Of a stretch of DNA of 64,000 bases, positions 49,417 through 62,884 are shown in pieces. Within the stretch, counting starts at the first letter, position 1, and the number at the start of each line of letters is the position of its first letter. Location of the stretch: positions 23,250,501-23,314,500 of the forward strand of contig CM076141.1 of NCBI GenBank assembly GCA_038025085.1. Reading direction: 5' to 3'. Source of the DNA: Tetragonia tetragonoides. Its lineage: Eukaryota > Streptophyta > Magnoliopsida > Caryophyllales > Aizoaceae. The notes under the pieces were generated by a model. It was not told the DNA's origin and did not search any database. It saw only the letters and a program-made list of their open reading frames with translations. The translations under genes and the position numbers were made by a program.

Positions 49417-51100
49417 TTGTGTTGTATATTAAGACAAAATATCCAAATACTTTGTTTGCATTCATTTGTGTGTGAAACTACACCTAGGTTGTTTACAAGT
49501 ACAAACAAGCTTCAACTCAAGCTTTTGAATGTATTTACGCGTTTTAACAGCTCTTACGACTAGGGTGATGGAAATTGAGTTCTTTTGTGTTGTATATTAA
49601 TAGAAAGCATCCAAATAATTTGTTTGCATTCATTTCAGTGTGAAACTACACCTAGGATGTTTACAATTACAAACAAGCTTCAACTCAAGCTTTTTAATGC
49701 ATTTACGCGTTTTAAAAGCTCATACGAGTAGGGTGAAAGAGATTTGAGTTCTTTTGTGTTGTATATTAAGAGAAAGCATCCAAATACTTTGTTTGCATTC
49801 ATTTGAGCGTGAAACTACACCTAGGATGTTTACAGTTACAAACAAGCTTCAACTCAAGCTTTTGAATTCATTTACGCGTTTTAACAGTTCTTACGACTAG
49901 GGTGATAGAAATTGAGTTCTTTTGTGTTGTATATTAAGAGAAAATATCCAAATACTTTGTTTGCATTCATTTGAGTGTGAAATAACACCAGGGTTGTTTA
50001 CAAGTACAAACAAGCTTCAACTCAAGCTTTTGAATGCATTTACGCGTTTTAAAAGCTCATACGAGGAGGGTGAAAGAGATTTGAGTTCTTTTGTGTTGTA
50101 TATTAAGAGAAAGCATCCAAATACTTTGTTTGCATTCATTTGAGTGTGAAACTACACCTAGGAAGTTTACAGTTACAAACAAGCTTCAACTCATGCTTTT
50201 GAATTCATTTACGCGTTTTAACAGCTCTTACGACTAGGGTGATAGAAATTGAGTTCTTTTGTGTTGTATATTAAGACAAAATATCCAAATACTTTGTTTG
50301 CATTCATTTGTGTGTGAAACTACACCTAGGATGTTTACAAGTACAAACAAGCTACAACTCAAGCTTTTGAATGTATTTATGCGTTTTAACAGCTCTTACG
50401 AGTAGGGTGATGGAAATTGAGTTCTTTTGTGTTGTATATTAATAGAAAGCATCCAAATACTTTGTTTGCATTCATTTCAGTGTGAAACTACACCTAGGAT
50501 GTTTACAATTACAAACAAGCTTCAACTCAAGCTTTTTAATGCATTTACGCGTTTTAAAAGCTCATACGAGTAGGGTGAAAGAGATTTGAGTTCTTTTGTG
50601 TTGTATGTTAAGAGAAAGCATCCAAATACTTTGTTTGCATTCATTTGAGCGTGAAACTACACCTAGGATGTTTACAGTTACAAACAAGCTTCAACTCAAG
50701 CTTTTGAATTCATTTACGCGTTTTAACAGCTCTTACGACTAGGGTGATAGAAATTGAGTTCTTTTGTGTTGTATATTAAGAGAAAAAATCCAAATACTTT
50801 GTTTGCATTCATTTGAGTGTGAAATAACACCAGGGTTGTTTACAAGTACAAACAAGCTTCAACTCAAGCTTTTGAATGCATTTACGCGTTTTAAAAGCTC
50901 ATACGAGGAGGGTGAAAGAGATTTGAGTTCTTTTGTGTTGTATATTAAGAGAAATCATCCAAATACTTTGTTTGCATTCATTTGAGTGTGAAACTACACC
51001 TGGGATGTTTACAGTTACAAACAAGCTTCAACTCATGCTTTTGAATTCATTTACGCGTTTTAACAGCTCTTACGACTAGGGTGATAGAAATTGAGTTCTT

Positions 51101-54100
51101 TTGTGTTGTATATTAAGAGAAAATATCCAAATACTTTGTTTGCATTCATTTGAGTGTGAAATAACACCAGGGTTGTTTACAAGTACAAACAAGCTTCAAC
51201 TCAAGCTTTTGAATGCATTTACGCGTTTTAAAAGCTCATACGAGTAGGGTGAAAGAGATTTGATTTCTTTTGTGTTGTATATTAAGAGAAAGCACCCAAA
51301 GTTTTGTTTGCAATCTTTCGAGTATGAAACTACACCTTGGATGTTTACAAGTACAAACAAGCTTCAACTCAAGCTTTTGAATGTATTTACGCGTTTTAAA
51401 AGCTCATACGAGTAGGGTGAAAAAGATTTGAGTTCTTTTGTGTTGTATATTCAGAGAAGCATCCAAATACTTTGTTTCCATTCATTTAGGTGTGAAACTA
51501 CACCTAGGATGTTTACAAGTACAAACAAGCTCCAACTCAAGCTTTTGAATGTATTTACGCGTTTTAAAAGCTCATACGAGTAGGGTGAAAGAGATTTGAG
51601 TTCTTTTGTGTTGTATATTAAGAGAAAGCATCCAAATACTTTGTTTGCATTCATTTGAGTGTGAAACTACACCGAGAATGTTTACAGTTACAAACAAGCT
51701 TGAACTCAAGCTTTTGAATGCATTTACGCGTTTTAAAAGCTCATACGAGTAAGGTGAAAGAGATTTGAGTTCTTTTGTGTTGTATAAAAAGAGAAAGCAT
51801 CCAAATACTTTATTTGCATTCATTTGAGTGTGAAACTATACCTAGGATGTTGACAGTTACAAACATGCTTCAACTCAAGCTTTTGAATGCATTTACGCGT
51901 TTTAAAAGCTCATACGAGTAGGGTGAAAGAGATTTGAGTTCTTTTGTGTTGTATATTAAGAGAAAGCATCCAAATACTTTGTTTCCATTCATTTAAGTGT
52001 GAAACTACACCTAGGATGTTTACAAGTACAAACAAGCTTCAACTCAAGCTTTTGAATGTATTTACGCGTTTTAAAAGCTCATTCGAGTAGGGTGAAAGAG
52101 ATTTGAGTTCTTTTGTGTTGTATAGTAAGAGAAAGCATCCAAATACTTTTTTTTCATTCAGTTGAGTGTGAAACTATACCTAGGATGTTTACAGTTACAA
52201 ACAAGCTTCAACTCAAGCTTTTGAATGCATTTACGCGTTTTAAAAGCTCATACGAGTAGGGTGAAAGAGATTTGAGTTCTTTTGTGTTGTATATTAAGAG
52301 AAAGCATCCAAATACTTTGTTTGCATTTATTTGAGTGTGAAACTACACCTAGGATGTTTAAAAGTACAAACAAGCTTCAACTCAAGCTTTTGAATGAATT
52401 TACGCGTTTTAACAGCTCTTACGACTAGGGTGATAGAAATTGAGTTCTTTTGTGTTGTATATTAAGACAAAATATCCAAATACTTTGTTTGCATTCATTT
52501 GTGTGTGAAACTACACCTAGGATGTTTACAAGTACAAACAAGCTTCAACTCAAGCTTTTGAATGTATTTACGCGTTTTAACAGCTCTTACGACTAGGGTG
52601 ATGGAAATTGAGTTCTTTTGTGTTGTATATTAATTGAAAGCATCCAAATAATTTGTTTGCATTCATTTCAGTGTGAAACTACACCTAGGATGTTTACAAT
52701 TACAAACAAGCTTCAACTCAAGCTTTTTAATGCATTTACGCGTTTTAAAAGCTCATACGAGTAGGGTGAAAGAGATTTGAGTTCTTTTGTGTTGTATATT
52801 AAGAGAAAGCATCCAAATACTTTGTTTGCATTCATTTGAGCGTGAAACTACACCTAGGATGTTTACAGTTACAAACAAGCTTCAACTCAAGCTTTTGAAT
52901 TCATTTACGCGTTTTAACAGTTCTTACGACTAGGGTGATAGAAATTGAGTTCTTTTGTGTTGTATATTAAGAGAAAATATCCAAATACTTTGTTTGCATT
53001 CATTTGAGTGTGAAATAACACCAGGGTTGTTTACAAGTACAAACAAGCTTCAACTCAAGCTTTTGAATGCATTTACGCGTTTTAAAAGCTCATACGAGGA
53101 GGGTGAAAGAGATTTGAGTTCTTTTGTGTTGTATATTAAGAGAAAGCATCCAAATACTTTGTTTGCATTCATTTGAGTGTGAAACTACACCTAGGATGTT
53201 TACAGTTACAAACAAGCTTCAACTCATGCTTTTGAATTCATTTACGCGTTTTAACAGCTCTTACGACTAGGGTGATAGAAATTGAGTTCTTTTGTGTTGT
53301 ATATTAAGACAAAATATCCAAATACTTTGTTTGCATTCATTTGTGTGTGAAACTACACCTAGGATGTTTACAAGTACAAACAAGCTTCAACTCAAGCTTT
53401 TGAATGTATTTATGCGTTTTAACAGCTCTTACGAGTAGGGTGATGGAAATTGAGTTCTTTTGTGTTGTATATTAATAGAAAGCATCCAAATACTTTGATT
53501 GCATTCATTTCAGTGTGAAACTACACCTAGGATGTTTACAATTACAAACAAGCTTCAACTCAAGCTTTTTAATGCATTTACGCGTTTTAAAAGCTCATAC
53601 GAGTAGGGTGAAAGAGATTTGAGTTCTTTTGTGTTGTATGTTAAGAGAAAGCATCCAAATACTTTGTTTGCATTCATTTGAGCGTGAAACTACACCTAGG
53701 ATGTTTACAGTTACAAACAAGCTTCAACTCAAGCTTTTGAATTCATTTACGCGTTTTAACAGCTCTTACGACTAGGGTGATAGAAATTGAGTTCTTTTGT
53801 GTTGTATATTAAGAGAAAAAATCCAAATACTTTGTTTGCATTCATTTGAGTGTGAAATAACACCAGGGTTGTTTACAAGTACAAACAAGCTTCAACTCAA
53901 GCTTTTGAATTCATTTACGCGTTTTAAAAGCTCATACGAGGAGGGTGAAAGAGATTTGAGTTCTTTTGTGTTGTATATTAAGAGAAAGCATCCAAATACT
54001 TTGTTTGCATTCATTTGAGTGTGAAACTACACCTGGGATGTTTACAGTTACAAACAAGCTTCAACTCATGCTTTTGAATTCGTTTACGCGTTTTAACAGC

Positions 54101-54133
54101 TCTTACGACTAGGGTGATAGAAATTGAGTTCTT
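51101..54133. repeat. 18-mer HOR (3,033 bp), copy 2
   Basis: Same 18-class order at exactly +3,033 bp. Scanning by eye I found about ten substitutions against copy 1 and no indel. Private changes here: ATTAATTG (~52,631), CTTTGATTGC (~53,493), GAATTC for GAATGC before an A box (~53,907) and GAATTCGTTTACG (~54,076). Confidence 0.92.
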
Positions 54134-56660
54134 TTGTGTTGTATATTAAGAGAAAATATCCAAATACTTTGTTTGCATTCATTTGAGTGTGAAATAACAC
54201 CAGGGTTGTTTACAAGTACAAACAAGCTTCAACTCAAGCTTTTGAATGCATTTACGCGTTTTAAAAGCTCATACGAGTAGGGTGAAAGAGATTTGATTTC
54301 TTTTGTGTTGTATATTAACAGAAAGCACCCAAAGTTTTGTTTGCATTCTTTCGAGTATGAAACTACACCTTGGATGTTTACAAGTACAAACAAGCTTCAA
54401 CTCAAGCTTTTGAATGTATTTACGCGTTTTAAAAGCTCATACGAGTAGGGTGAAAAAGATTTGAGTTCTTTTGTGTTGTATATTCAGAGAAGCATCCAAA
54501 TACTTTGTTTCCATTCATTTAGGTGTGAAACTACACCTAGGATGTTTACAAGTACAAACAAGCTCAAACTCAAGCTTTTGAATGTATTTACGCGTTTTAA
54601 AAGCTCATACGAGTAGGGTGAAAGAGATTTGAGTTCTTTTGTGTTGTATATTAAGAGAAAGCATCCAAATACTTTGTTTGCATTCATTTGAGTGTGAAAC
54701 TACACCGAGGATGTTTACAGTTACAAACAAGCTTCAACTCAAGCTTTTGAATGCATTTACGCGTTTTAAAAGCTCATACGAGTAAGGTGAAAGAGATTTG
54801 AGTTCTTTTGTGTTGTATAAAAAGAGAAAGCATCCAAATACTTTGTTTGCATTCATTTGAGTGTGAAACTATACCTAGGATGTTGACAGTTACAAACATG
54901 CTTCAACTCAAGCTTTTGAATGCATTTACGCGTTTTAAAAGCTCATACGAGTAGGGTGAAAGAGATTTGAGTTCTTTTGTGTTGTATATTAAGAGAAAGC
55001 ATCCAAATACTTTGTTTCCATTCATTTAAGTGTGAAACTACACCTAGGATGTTTACAAGTACAAACAAGCTTCAACTCAAGCTTTTGAATGTATTTACGC
55101 GTTTTAAAAGCTCATTCGAGTAGGGTGAAAGAGATTTGAGTTCTTCTGTGTTGTATAGTAAGAGAAAGCATCCAAATACTTTTTTTTCATTCAGTTGAGT
55201 GTGAAACTATACCTAGGATGTTTACAGTTACAAACAAGCTTCAACTCAAGCTTTTGAATGCATTTACGCGTTTTAAAAGCTCATACGAGTAGGGTGAAAG
55301 AGATTTGAGTTCTTTTGTGTTGTATATTAAGAGAAAGCATCCAAATACTTTGTTTGCATTTATTTGAGTGTGAAACTACACCTAGGATGTTTAAAAGTAC
55401 AAACAAGCTTCAACTCAAGCTTTTGATTGAATTTACGCGTTTTAACAGCTCTTACGACTTGGGTGATAGAAATTGAGTTCTTTTGTGTTGTATATTAAGA
55501 CAAAATATCCAAATACTTTGTTTGCATTCATTTGTGTGTGAAACTACACCTAGGATGTTTACAAGTACAAACAAGCTTCAACTCAAGCTTTTGAATGTAT
55601 TTACGCGTTTCAACAGCTCTTACGACTAGGGTGATGGAAATTGAGTTCTTTTGTGTTGTATATTAATAGAAAGCATCCAAATAATTTGTTTGCATTCATT
55701 TCAGTGTGAAACTACACCTAGGATGTTTACAATTACAAACAAGCTTCAACTCAAGCTTTTTAATGCATTTACGCGTTTTAAAAGCTCATACGAGTAGGGT
55801 GAAAGAGATTTGAGTTCTTTTGTGTTGTATATTAAGAGAAAGCATCCAAATACTTTGTTTGCATTCATTTGAGCGTGAAACTACACCTAGGATGTTTACA
55901 GTTACAAACAAGCTTCAACTCAAGCTTTTGAATTCATTTACGCGTTTTAACAGTTCTTACGACTAGGGTGATAGAAATTGAGTTCTTTTGTGTTGTATAT
56001 TAAGAGAAAATATCCAAATACTTTGTTTGCATTCATATGAGTGTGAAATAACACCAGGGTTGTTTACAAGTACAAACAAGCTTCAACTCAAGCTTTTGAA
56101 TGCATTTACGCGTTTTAAAAGCTCATACGAGGAGGGTGAAAGAGATTTGAGTTCTTTTGTGTTGTATATTAAGAGAAAGCATCCAAATACTTTGTTTGCA
56201 TTCATTTGAGTGTGAAACTACACCTAGGATGTTTACAGTTACAAACAAGCTTCAACTCATGCGTTTGAATTCATTTACGCGTTTTAACAGCTCTTACGAC
56301 TACGGTGATAGAAATTGAGTTCTTTTGTGTTGTATATTAAGACAAAATATCCAAATACTTTGTTTGCATTCATTTGTGTGTGAAACTACACCTAGGATGT
56401 TTACAAGTACAAACAAGCTTCAACTCAAGCTTTTGAATGTATTTATGCGTTTTAACAGCTCTTACGAGTAGGGTGATGGAAATTGAGTTCTTTTGTGTTG
56501 TATATTAATAGAAAGCATCCAAATACTTTGTTTGCATTCATTTCAGTGTGAAACTACACCTGGGATGTTTACAGTTACAAACAAGCTTCAACTCATGCTT
56601 TTGAATTCATTTACGCGTTTTAACAGCTCTTACGACTAGGGTGATAGAAATTGAGTTCTT
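54134..56660. repeat. 18-mer HOR, copy 3, shortened to 15 monomers (2,527 bp)
   Basis: Follows copies 1 and 2 through the second R. There R (TTTCAGTGTG) runs directly into the tail of the final G monomer (CCTGGGATG then CTCATGC), removing S, P and G equivalents, a net 506 bp. The join lies within the shared GTGAAACTACACCT segment near 56,545-56,561. Private changes: TATTAACAG (~54,314), AAGCTCAAAC (~54,562), GATTGAATTT (~55,426) and CATATGAG (~56,034). Confidence 0.9.
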
Positions 56661-58851
56661 TTGTGTTGTATATTAAGAGAAAATATCCAAATACTTTGTT
56701 TGCATTCATTTGAGTGTGAAATAACACCAGGGTTGTTTACAAGTACAAACAAGCTTCAACTCAAGCTTTTGAATGCATTTACGCGTTTTAAAAGCTCATA
56801 CGAGTAGGGTGAAAGAGATTTGATTTCTTTTATGTTGTATATTAAGAGAAAGCACCCAAAGTTTTGTTTGCATTCTTTCGAGTATGAAACTACACCTTGG
56901 ATGTTTACAAGTACAAACAAGCTTCAACTCAAGCTTTTGAATGTATTTACGCGTTTTAAAAGCTCATACGAGTAGGGTGAAAAAGATTTGAGTTCTTTTG
57001 TGTTGTATATTCAGAGAAGCATCCAAATACTTTGTTTCCATTCATTTAGGTGTGAAACTACACCTAGGATGTTTACAAGTACAAACAAGCTCCAACTCAA
57101 GCTTTTGAATGTATTTACGCGTTTTAAAAGCTCATACGAGTAGGGTGAAAGAGATTTGAGTTCTTTTGTGTTGTATATTAAGAGAAAGCATCCAAATACT
57201 TTGTTTGCATTCATTTGAGTGTGAAACTACACCGAGGATGTTTACAGTTACAAACAAGCTTCAACTCAAGCTTTTGAATGCATTTACGCGTTTTAAAAGC
57301 TCATACGAGTAAGGTGAAAGAGATTTGAGTTCTTTTGTGTTGTATAAAAAGAGAAAGCATCCAAATACTTTGTTTGCATTCATTTGAGTGTGAAACTATA
57401 CCTAGGATGTTGACAGTTACAAACATGCTTCAACTCAAGCTTTTGAATGCATTTACGCGTTTTAAAAGCTCATACGAGTAGGGTGAAAGAGATTTGAGTT
57501 CTTTTGTGTTGTATATTAAGAGAAAGCATCCAAATACTTTGTTTCCATTCATTTAAGTGTGAAACTACACCTAGGATGTTTACAAGTACAAACAAGCTTC
57601 AACTCAAGCTTTTGAATGTATTTACGCGTTTTAAAAGCTCATTCGAGTAGGGTGAAAGAGATTTGAGTTCTTTTGTGTTGTATAGTAAGAGAAAGCATCC
57701 AAATACTTTGTTTGCATTCATTTGAGTGTGAAACTACACCTAGGATGATTACAAGTAGAAACAAGCTTCAACTCAAGCTTTTGAATGCATTTACGCGTTT
57801 TGAAAGCTCATACGAGTAGGGTGAAAGAGATTTGAGATCTTTTGTGTTGTATATTAAGAGAAAGCATCCAAATACTTTGTTTGCATTTATTTGAGTGTGA
57901 AACTACACCTAGGATGTTTAAAAGTACAAACAAGCTTCAACTCAAGCTTTTGAATGAATTTACGCGTTTTAACAGCTCTTACGACTAGGGTGATAGAAAT
58001 TGAGTTCTTTTGTGTTGTATATTAAGACAAAATATCCAAATACTTTGTTTGCATTCATTTGTGTGTGAAACTACACCTAGGATGTTTACAAGTACAAACA
58101 AGCTTCAACTCAAGCTTTTCAATGTATTTACGCGTTTTAACAGCTCTTACGACTAGGGTGATGGAAATTGAGTTCTTTTGTGTTGTATATTAATAGAAAG
58201 CATCCAAATACTTTGTTTACATTCATTTCAGTGTGAAACTACACCTAGGATGTTTACAATTACAAACAAGCTTCAACTCAAGCTTTTTAATGCATTTACG
58301 CGTTTTAAAAGCTCATACGAGTAGGGTGAAAGAGATTTGAGTTCTTTTGTGTTGTATATTAAGAGAAAGCATCCAAATACTTTGTTTGCATTCATTTGAG
58401 CGTGAAACTACACCTAGGATGTTTACAGTTACAAACAAGCTTCAACTCAAGCTTTTGAATTCATTTACGCGTTTTAACAGCTCTTACGACTAGGGTGATA
58501 GAAATTGAGTTCTTTTGTGTTGTATATTAAGAGAAAAAATCCAACTACTTTGTTTGCATTCATTTGAGTGTGAAATAACACCAGGGTTGTTTACAAGTAC
58601 AAACAAGCTTCAACTCAAGCTTTTGAATGCATTTACGCGTTTTAAAAGCTCATACGAGGAGGGTGAAAGAGATTTGAGTTCTTTTGTGTTGTATATTAAG
58701 AGAAAGCATCCAAATACTTTGTTTGCATTCATTTGAGTGTGAAACTACACCTAGGATGTTTACAATTACAAACAAGCTTCAACTCATGCTTTTGAATTCA
58801 TTTACGCGTTTGAACAGCTCTTACGACTAGGGTGATAGAAATTGAGTTCTT
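56661..58851. repeat. 18-mer HOR, copy 4, variant with 13 monomers (2,191 bp)
   Basis: Order P-V-W-X-Y-Z-I-U-Q-R-S-P-G. The T monomer is replaced by type I (GATGATTACAAGTAGAAAC) and U is entered through GAGATCTTTTG; both features match 28,536-29,980 better than copies 1-3. The second 5-mer is missing. It marks the edge of the homogenised zone. Confidence 0.88.
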
Positions 58852-59609
58852 TTGTGTTGTATATTAAGAGAAAATATCCAAATACTTTGTTTGCATTCAT
58901 TTGAGTGTGAAATAACACCAGGGTTGTTTACAAGTACAAACAAGCTTCAACTCAAGCTTTTGAATGCATTTACGCGTTTTAAAAGCTCATACGAGTAGGG
59001 TGAAAGAGATTTGATTTCTTTTGTGTTGTATATTAAGAGAAAGCACCCAAAGTTTTGTTTGCATTCTTTTGAGTATGAAACTACACCTTGGATGTTTACA
59101 AGTACAAACAAGCTTCAACTCAAGCTTTTGAATGTATTTACGCGTTTTAAAAGCTCATACGAGTAGGGTGAAAGAGATTTGAGTTCTTTTGTGTTGTATA
59201 TTCAGAGAAGCATCCAAATACTTTGTTTCCATTCATTTAAGTGTGAAACTACACCTAGGATGTTTACAAGTACAAACAAGCTTCAAGTCAAGCTTTTGAA
59301 TGCATTTACGCGTTTTAAAAGCTCATACGAGTAAGGTGAAAGAGATTTGAGTTCTTTTGTGTTGTATATTAAGAGAAAGCATCCAAATACTTTGTTTGCA
59401 TTCATTTGAGTGTGAAACTACACCTAGGATGATTACAAGTAGAAACAAGCTTCAACTCAAGCTTTTGAATGTATTTACACGTTTTAAAAGCTCATACGAG
59501 TAGGGTGAAAGAGATTTGAGTTCTTTTGTGTTGTATATTTACAGAAAGCATCAAAATACTTTTTTTTCATTCATTTGTGTGTGAAACTATACCTAGGATA
59601 TTTACAGTT
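58852..59609. repeat. Transition out of the 18-mer HOR
   Basis: Starts P-V-W like a fifth HOR copy. At ~59,240-59,320 it switches to CTTCAAGTCAAGC and a GAGTAAGG box, then a type I monomer, an ATTTACAG variant and an eight-T monomer with AGGATATTTAC. These last units resemble left-domain types (such as ~22,700) and not the adjacent HOR. Confidence 0.75.
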
Positions 59610-62600
59610 ACAAACAAGCTTCAACTCAAGCTTTTGAATGCATTTACGCGTTTTAAAAGCTCATACGAGTAGGGTGAAAGAGATTTGAGTTCTTTTGTGT
59701 TGTATATTAAGAGAAAGCATCCAAATACTTTGTTTGCATTCATTTGAGTGTGAAACTACACCTAGGATGTTTAGAGTTACAAACAAGCTTCAACTCAAGC
59801 TTTTGAATGCATTTACGCGTTTTAAAAGCTCATACGAGGAGGGTGAAAGAGATTTGAGTGCTTTTGTGTTGTATATTAGAAAGCATCCAAATAGTTTGTT
59901 TGCATTTATTTGAGTGTGAAACTACACCTAGGATGTTTACAAGTACAAACAAGCTTCAACTCAAGCTTTTGAATGAATTTACGCGTTTTAACAGCTCTTA
60001 CGACTAGGGTGATAGAAATTGTGTTCTTTTGGGTTGTATATTAAGAGAAAATATACAAATACTTTGTTTGCATTCAATTGAGTGTGAAATAACACCAGGG
60101 TTGTTTACAAGTACAAACAAGCTTCAACTCAAGCTTTTGAATTCATTTACGCATTTTAAAAGCTCATACGAGTAGGGTGAAAGTGATTTGATTTCTTTTG
60201 TGTTGCATATTAAGAGAAAGCACCCAAATGTTTTGTTTGCATTCTTTTGAGTGTGAAACTACACCAAGAATGTGTTAAATTACAAAAAACAAGCTTCAAC
60301 TCAAGCTTTTGAATGCATTTACGCGTTTTAAAAGCTCATACGAGTAGGATGAAAGAGATTTGATGTCTTTTGTGTTGTATATTAAGAGAAAGCACCCAAC
60401 TGTTTTGTTTGCAATCATTTGAGTGTGAAACTATACCTAGGATGTTTACAGTTACAAACAAGCTTCAACTCAAGCTTTTAAATGCATTTACGCGTTTTAA
60501 AAGCTCATACGAGTAGGGTGAAAGAGATTTGAGTTCTTTTGGGTTGTATATTAAGAGAAAGCATCCAAATGCTTTGTTTGCATTCATTTTAGTGTGAAAC
60601 TACACCTAGGATGTTTACAAGTACAAACAAGCTTCAACTCAAGCTTTTGAATGAATTTACGCGTTTTAACAGCTCTTACGAATAGGGTGATAGAAATTGA
60701 GTTCTTTTGTGTTGTATATTAAGAGAAAATATCCAAATACTTTGTTTGCATTCATTTGAGTGTGAAATAACACCCGGGTTGTTTACAAGTACAAACAAGC
60801 TTCAACACAAACTTTTGAATGCATTTACGCGTTTTAAAAGCTCATACAAGGAGGGTGAAAGAGATTTGAGTTCTTTTGTGTTGTATATTAAGAGAAAGCA
60901 TCCAAATACTTTGTTTCCATTCATTTGAGTGTGAAACTACACCGAGCATGTTTACAGTTACAAACAAGCTTCAACTCAAGCTTTTGAATGCATTTACGCG
61001 TTTTAAAAGCTCATACGAGTAGGGTGAAAGAGATTTGATTTCTTTTGTGTTGTATATTAAGGGAAAGCACCCAAATGTTTTGTTTGCATTCTTTTGAGTA
61101 TGAAACTACACCAAGAATGTGTTAAGTTACAAACAAGCTTCAACTCAAGCTTTTGAATGCATTTACGCGTTTTAAAAGCTCATACGAGGAGGGTGAAAGA
61201 GATTTAAGTTCTTTTGTGTTGTATATTAGAAAGCATCCAAATACTTTGTTTGCATTCATTTGAGTGTGAAACTACACCTAGGATGTTTACAAGTACAAAC
61301 AAGCTTCAACTCTAGCTTTTGAATGTATTTACGCGTTTTAAAAGCTCATACGAGTAGGGTGAAAGAGATTTGAGTTCTTTTGTGTTGTATATTAAGAGAA
61401 AGCATCCAAATACTTTGTTTGCATTCATTTGAGTGTAAAACTACACCTAGGATGTTTAGAGTTACAAACAAGCTTCAACTCAAGCTTTTGAATGCATTTA
61501 CGCGTTTTAAAATCTCATACGAGGAGGGTGAAAGAGATTTGAGTGCTTTTGTGTTGTATATTAGAAAGCATCCAAATACTTTGTTTGCATTTATTTGAGT
61601 GTGAAACTACACCTAGGATGTTTACAAGTACAAACAAGCTTCAACTCAAGCTTTTGAATGAATTTACGCGTTTTAACAGCTCTTACGACTAGGGTGATAG
61701 AAATTGAGTTCTTTTGTGTTGTATATTAAGAAAAAATATACAAATACTTTGTTTGCATTCAATTGAGTGTGAAATAACACCAGGGTTGTATACAAGTACA
61801 AACAAGCTTTAACTCAAGCTTTTGAATGCATTTACGCGTTTTAAAAGCTCATACGAGTAGGGTGAAAGTGATTTGATTTCTTTTGTGTTGTATATTAAGA
61901 GAAAGCACCCAAATGTTTTGTTTGCATTCTTTTGAGTATGAAACTACACCAAGAATGTGTTCAATTACAAACAAGCTTCAACTCAAGCTTTTGAATGCAT
62001 TTACGCGTTTTAAAAGCTCATACGAGTAGGGTGAAAGTGATTTGATGTCTTTTGTGTTGTATATTAAGAGAAAGCACTCAAATGTTTTGTTCGCATTCAT
62101 TTGAGTGTGAAACTATACCTAGGATGTTTACAGTTACAAACAAGCTTCAACTCAAGCTTTTGAATGCATTTACGCGTTTTAAAAGCTCATACGAGTAGGG
62201 TGAAAGAGAATTGAGTTCTTTTGGGTTGTATAGTAAGAGAAAGCATCCAAATACTTTGTTTGCATTCATTTGAGTGTGAAACTACACCTAGGATGTTTAC
62301 AGTTACAAAAAAGCTTCAACTCAAGCTGTTGAATGTATTTACTCGTTTTAACAGCTCTTACGACTAGGGTGATGGAAATTGAGTTCTTTTGTGTTTTATA
62401 TTAAGAGAAAGCATCCAAATACTTTGTTTGCATTCATTTGAGTGTGAAACTACACCTAGGATGTTTACAGTTACAAACAAGCTTCAACTCAAGCTTTTAA
62501 ATGCATTTACGCGTTTTAAAAGCTCATACGAGGAGGGTGAAAGAGATTTGAGTTCTTCTGTGTTGTATATTAGAAAGCATCCAAATACTTTGTTTGCATT

Positions 62601-62884
62601 TATTTGAGTGTGAAACTACACCTAGGATGTTTACAGTTACAAACAAGCTTCAACTCAAGCTTTTAAATGCATTTACGCGTTTTAAAAGCTCATACGAGTA
62701 GGGTGAAAGAGATTTGAGTTCTTTTGTGTTGTATATTAAGAGAAAGCATCCAAATACTTTGTTTGCATTCATTTGAGTGTGAAACTACACCTAGGATGTT
62801 TAGAGTTACAAACAAGCTTCAACTCAAGCTTTTGAATGCATTTAAGCGTTTTAAAAGCTCATACGAGGAGGGTGAAAGAGATTT
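59610..62884. repeat. ~4-kb block, copy 2 (27,291 bp from copy 1)
   Basis: Collinear with ~32,320-35,258. It keeps the rare 3-bp-inserted monomer (60,282), CACCCGGGTTG (~60,772), GGGAAAGC (~61,062) and GTTCAATTAC (~61,958). A few positions differ, such as GAATTC at ~60,139 against GAATGC at ~32,848, and TGTATAC at ~61,787 against TGTTTAC. At ~62,540-62,880 there are two additional monomers (335 bp) including TTCTTCTGTG, otherwise seen at ~32,068. Confidence 0.87.

Larger units (their letters stand above)
48068..51100. repeat. 18-mer HOR (3,033 bp), copy 1
   Basis: Monomer starts and classes: 48,068 P; 48,237 V; 48,405 W; 48,573 X; 48,742 Y; 48,911 Z; 49,080 T; 49,249 U; 49,417 Q; 49,585 R; 49,754 S; 49,922 P; then G, Q, R, S; 50,764 P; and G. 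The 5-mer P-G-Q-R-S is nested inside it, so the 18-mer seems to be a 5-mer array joined to an 11-monomer run. Private changes against copy 2 include GAGTGCTTTTG (~48,398), CTAGGTTG (~49,484), AGGAAGTTTAC (~50,161), AAGCTACAAC (~50,350) and GAAATCATCC (~50,952). Confidence 0.92.

Noticed and set aside
48418..57214. Minus-strand frames of 67 and 83 codons repeated at 3,033-bp spacing
   Set aside because: They begin at ATG within the complement of GCATTCAT and span the 1-bp deletion of class W. They recur only because the HOR recurs, and there is no domain, signal or expression context.
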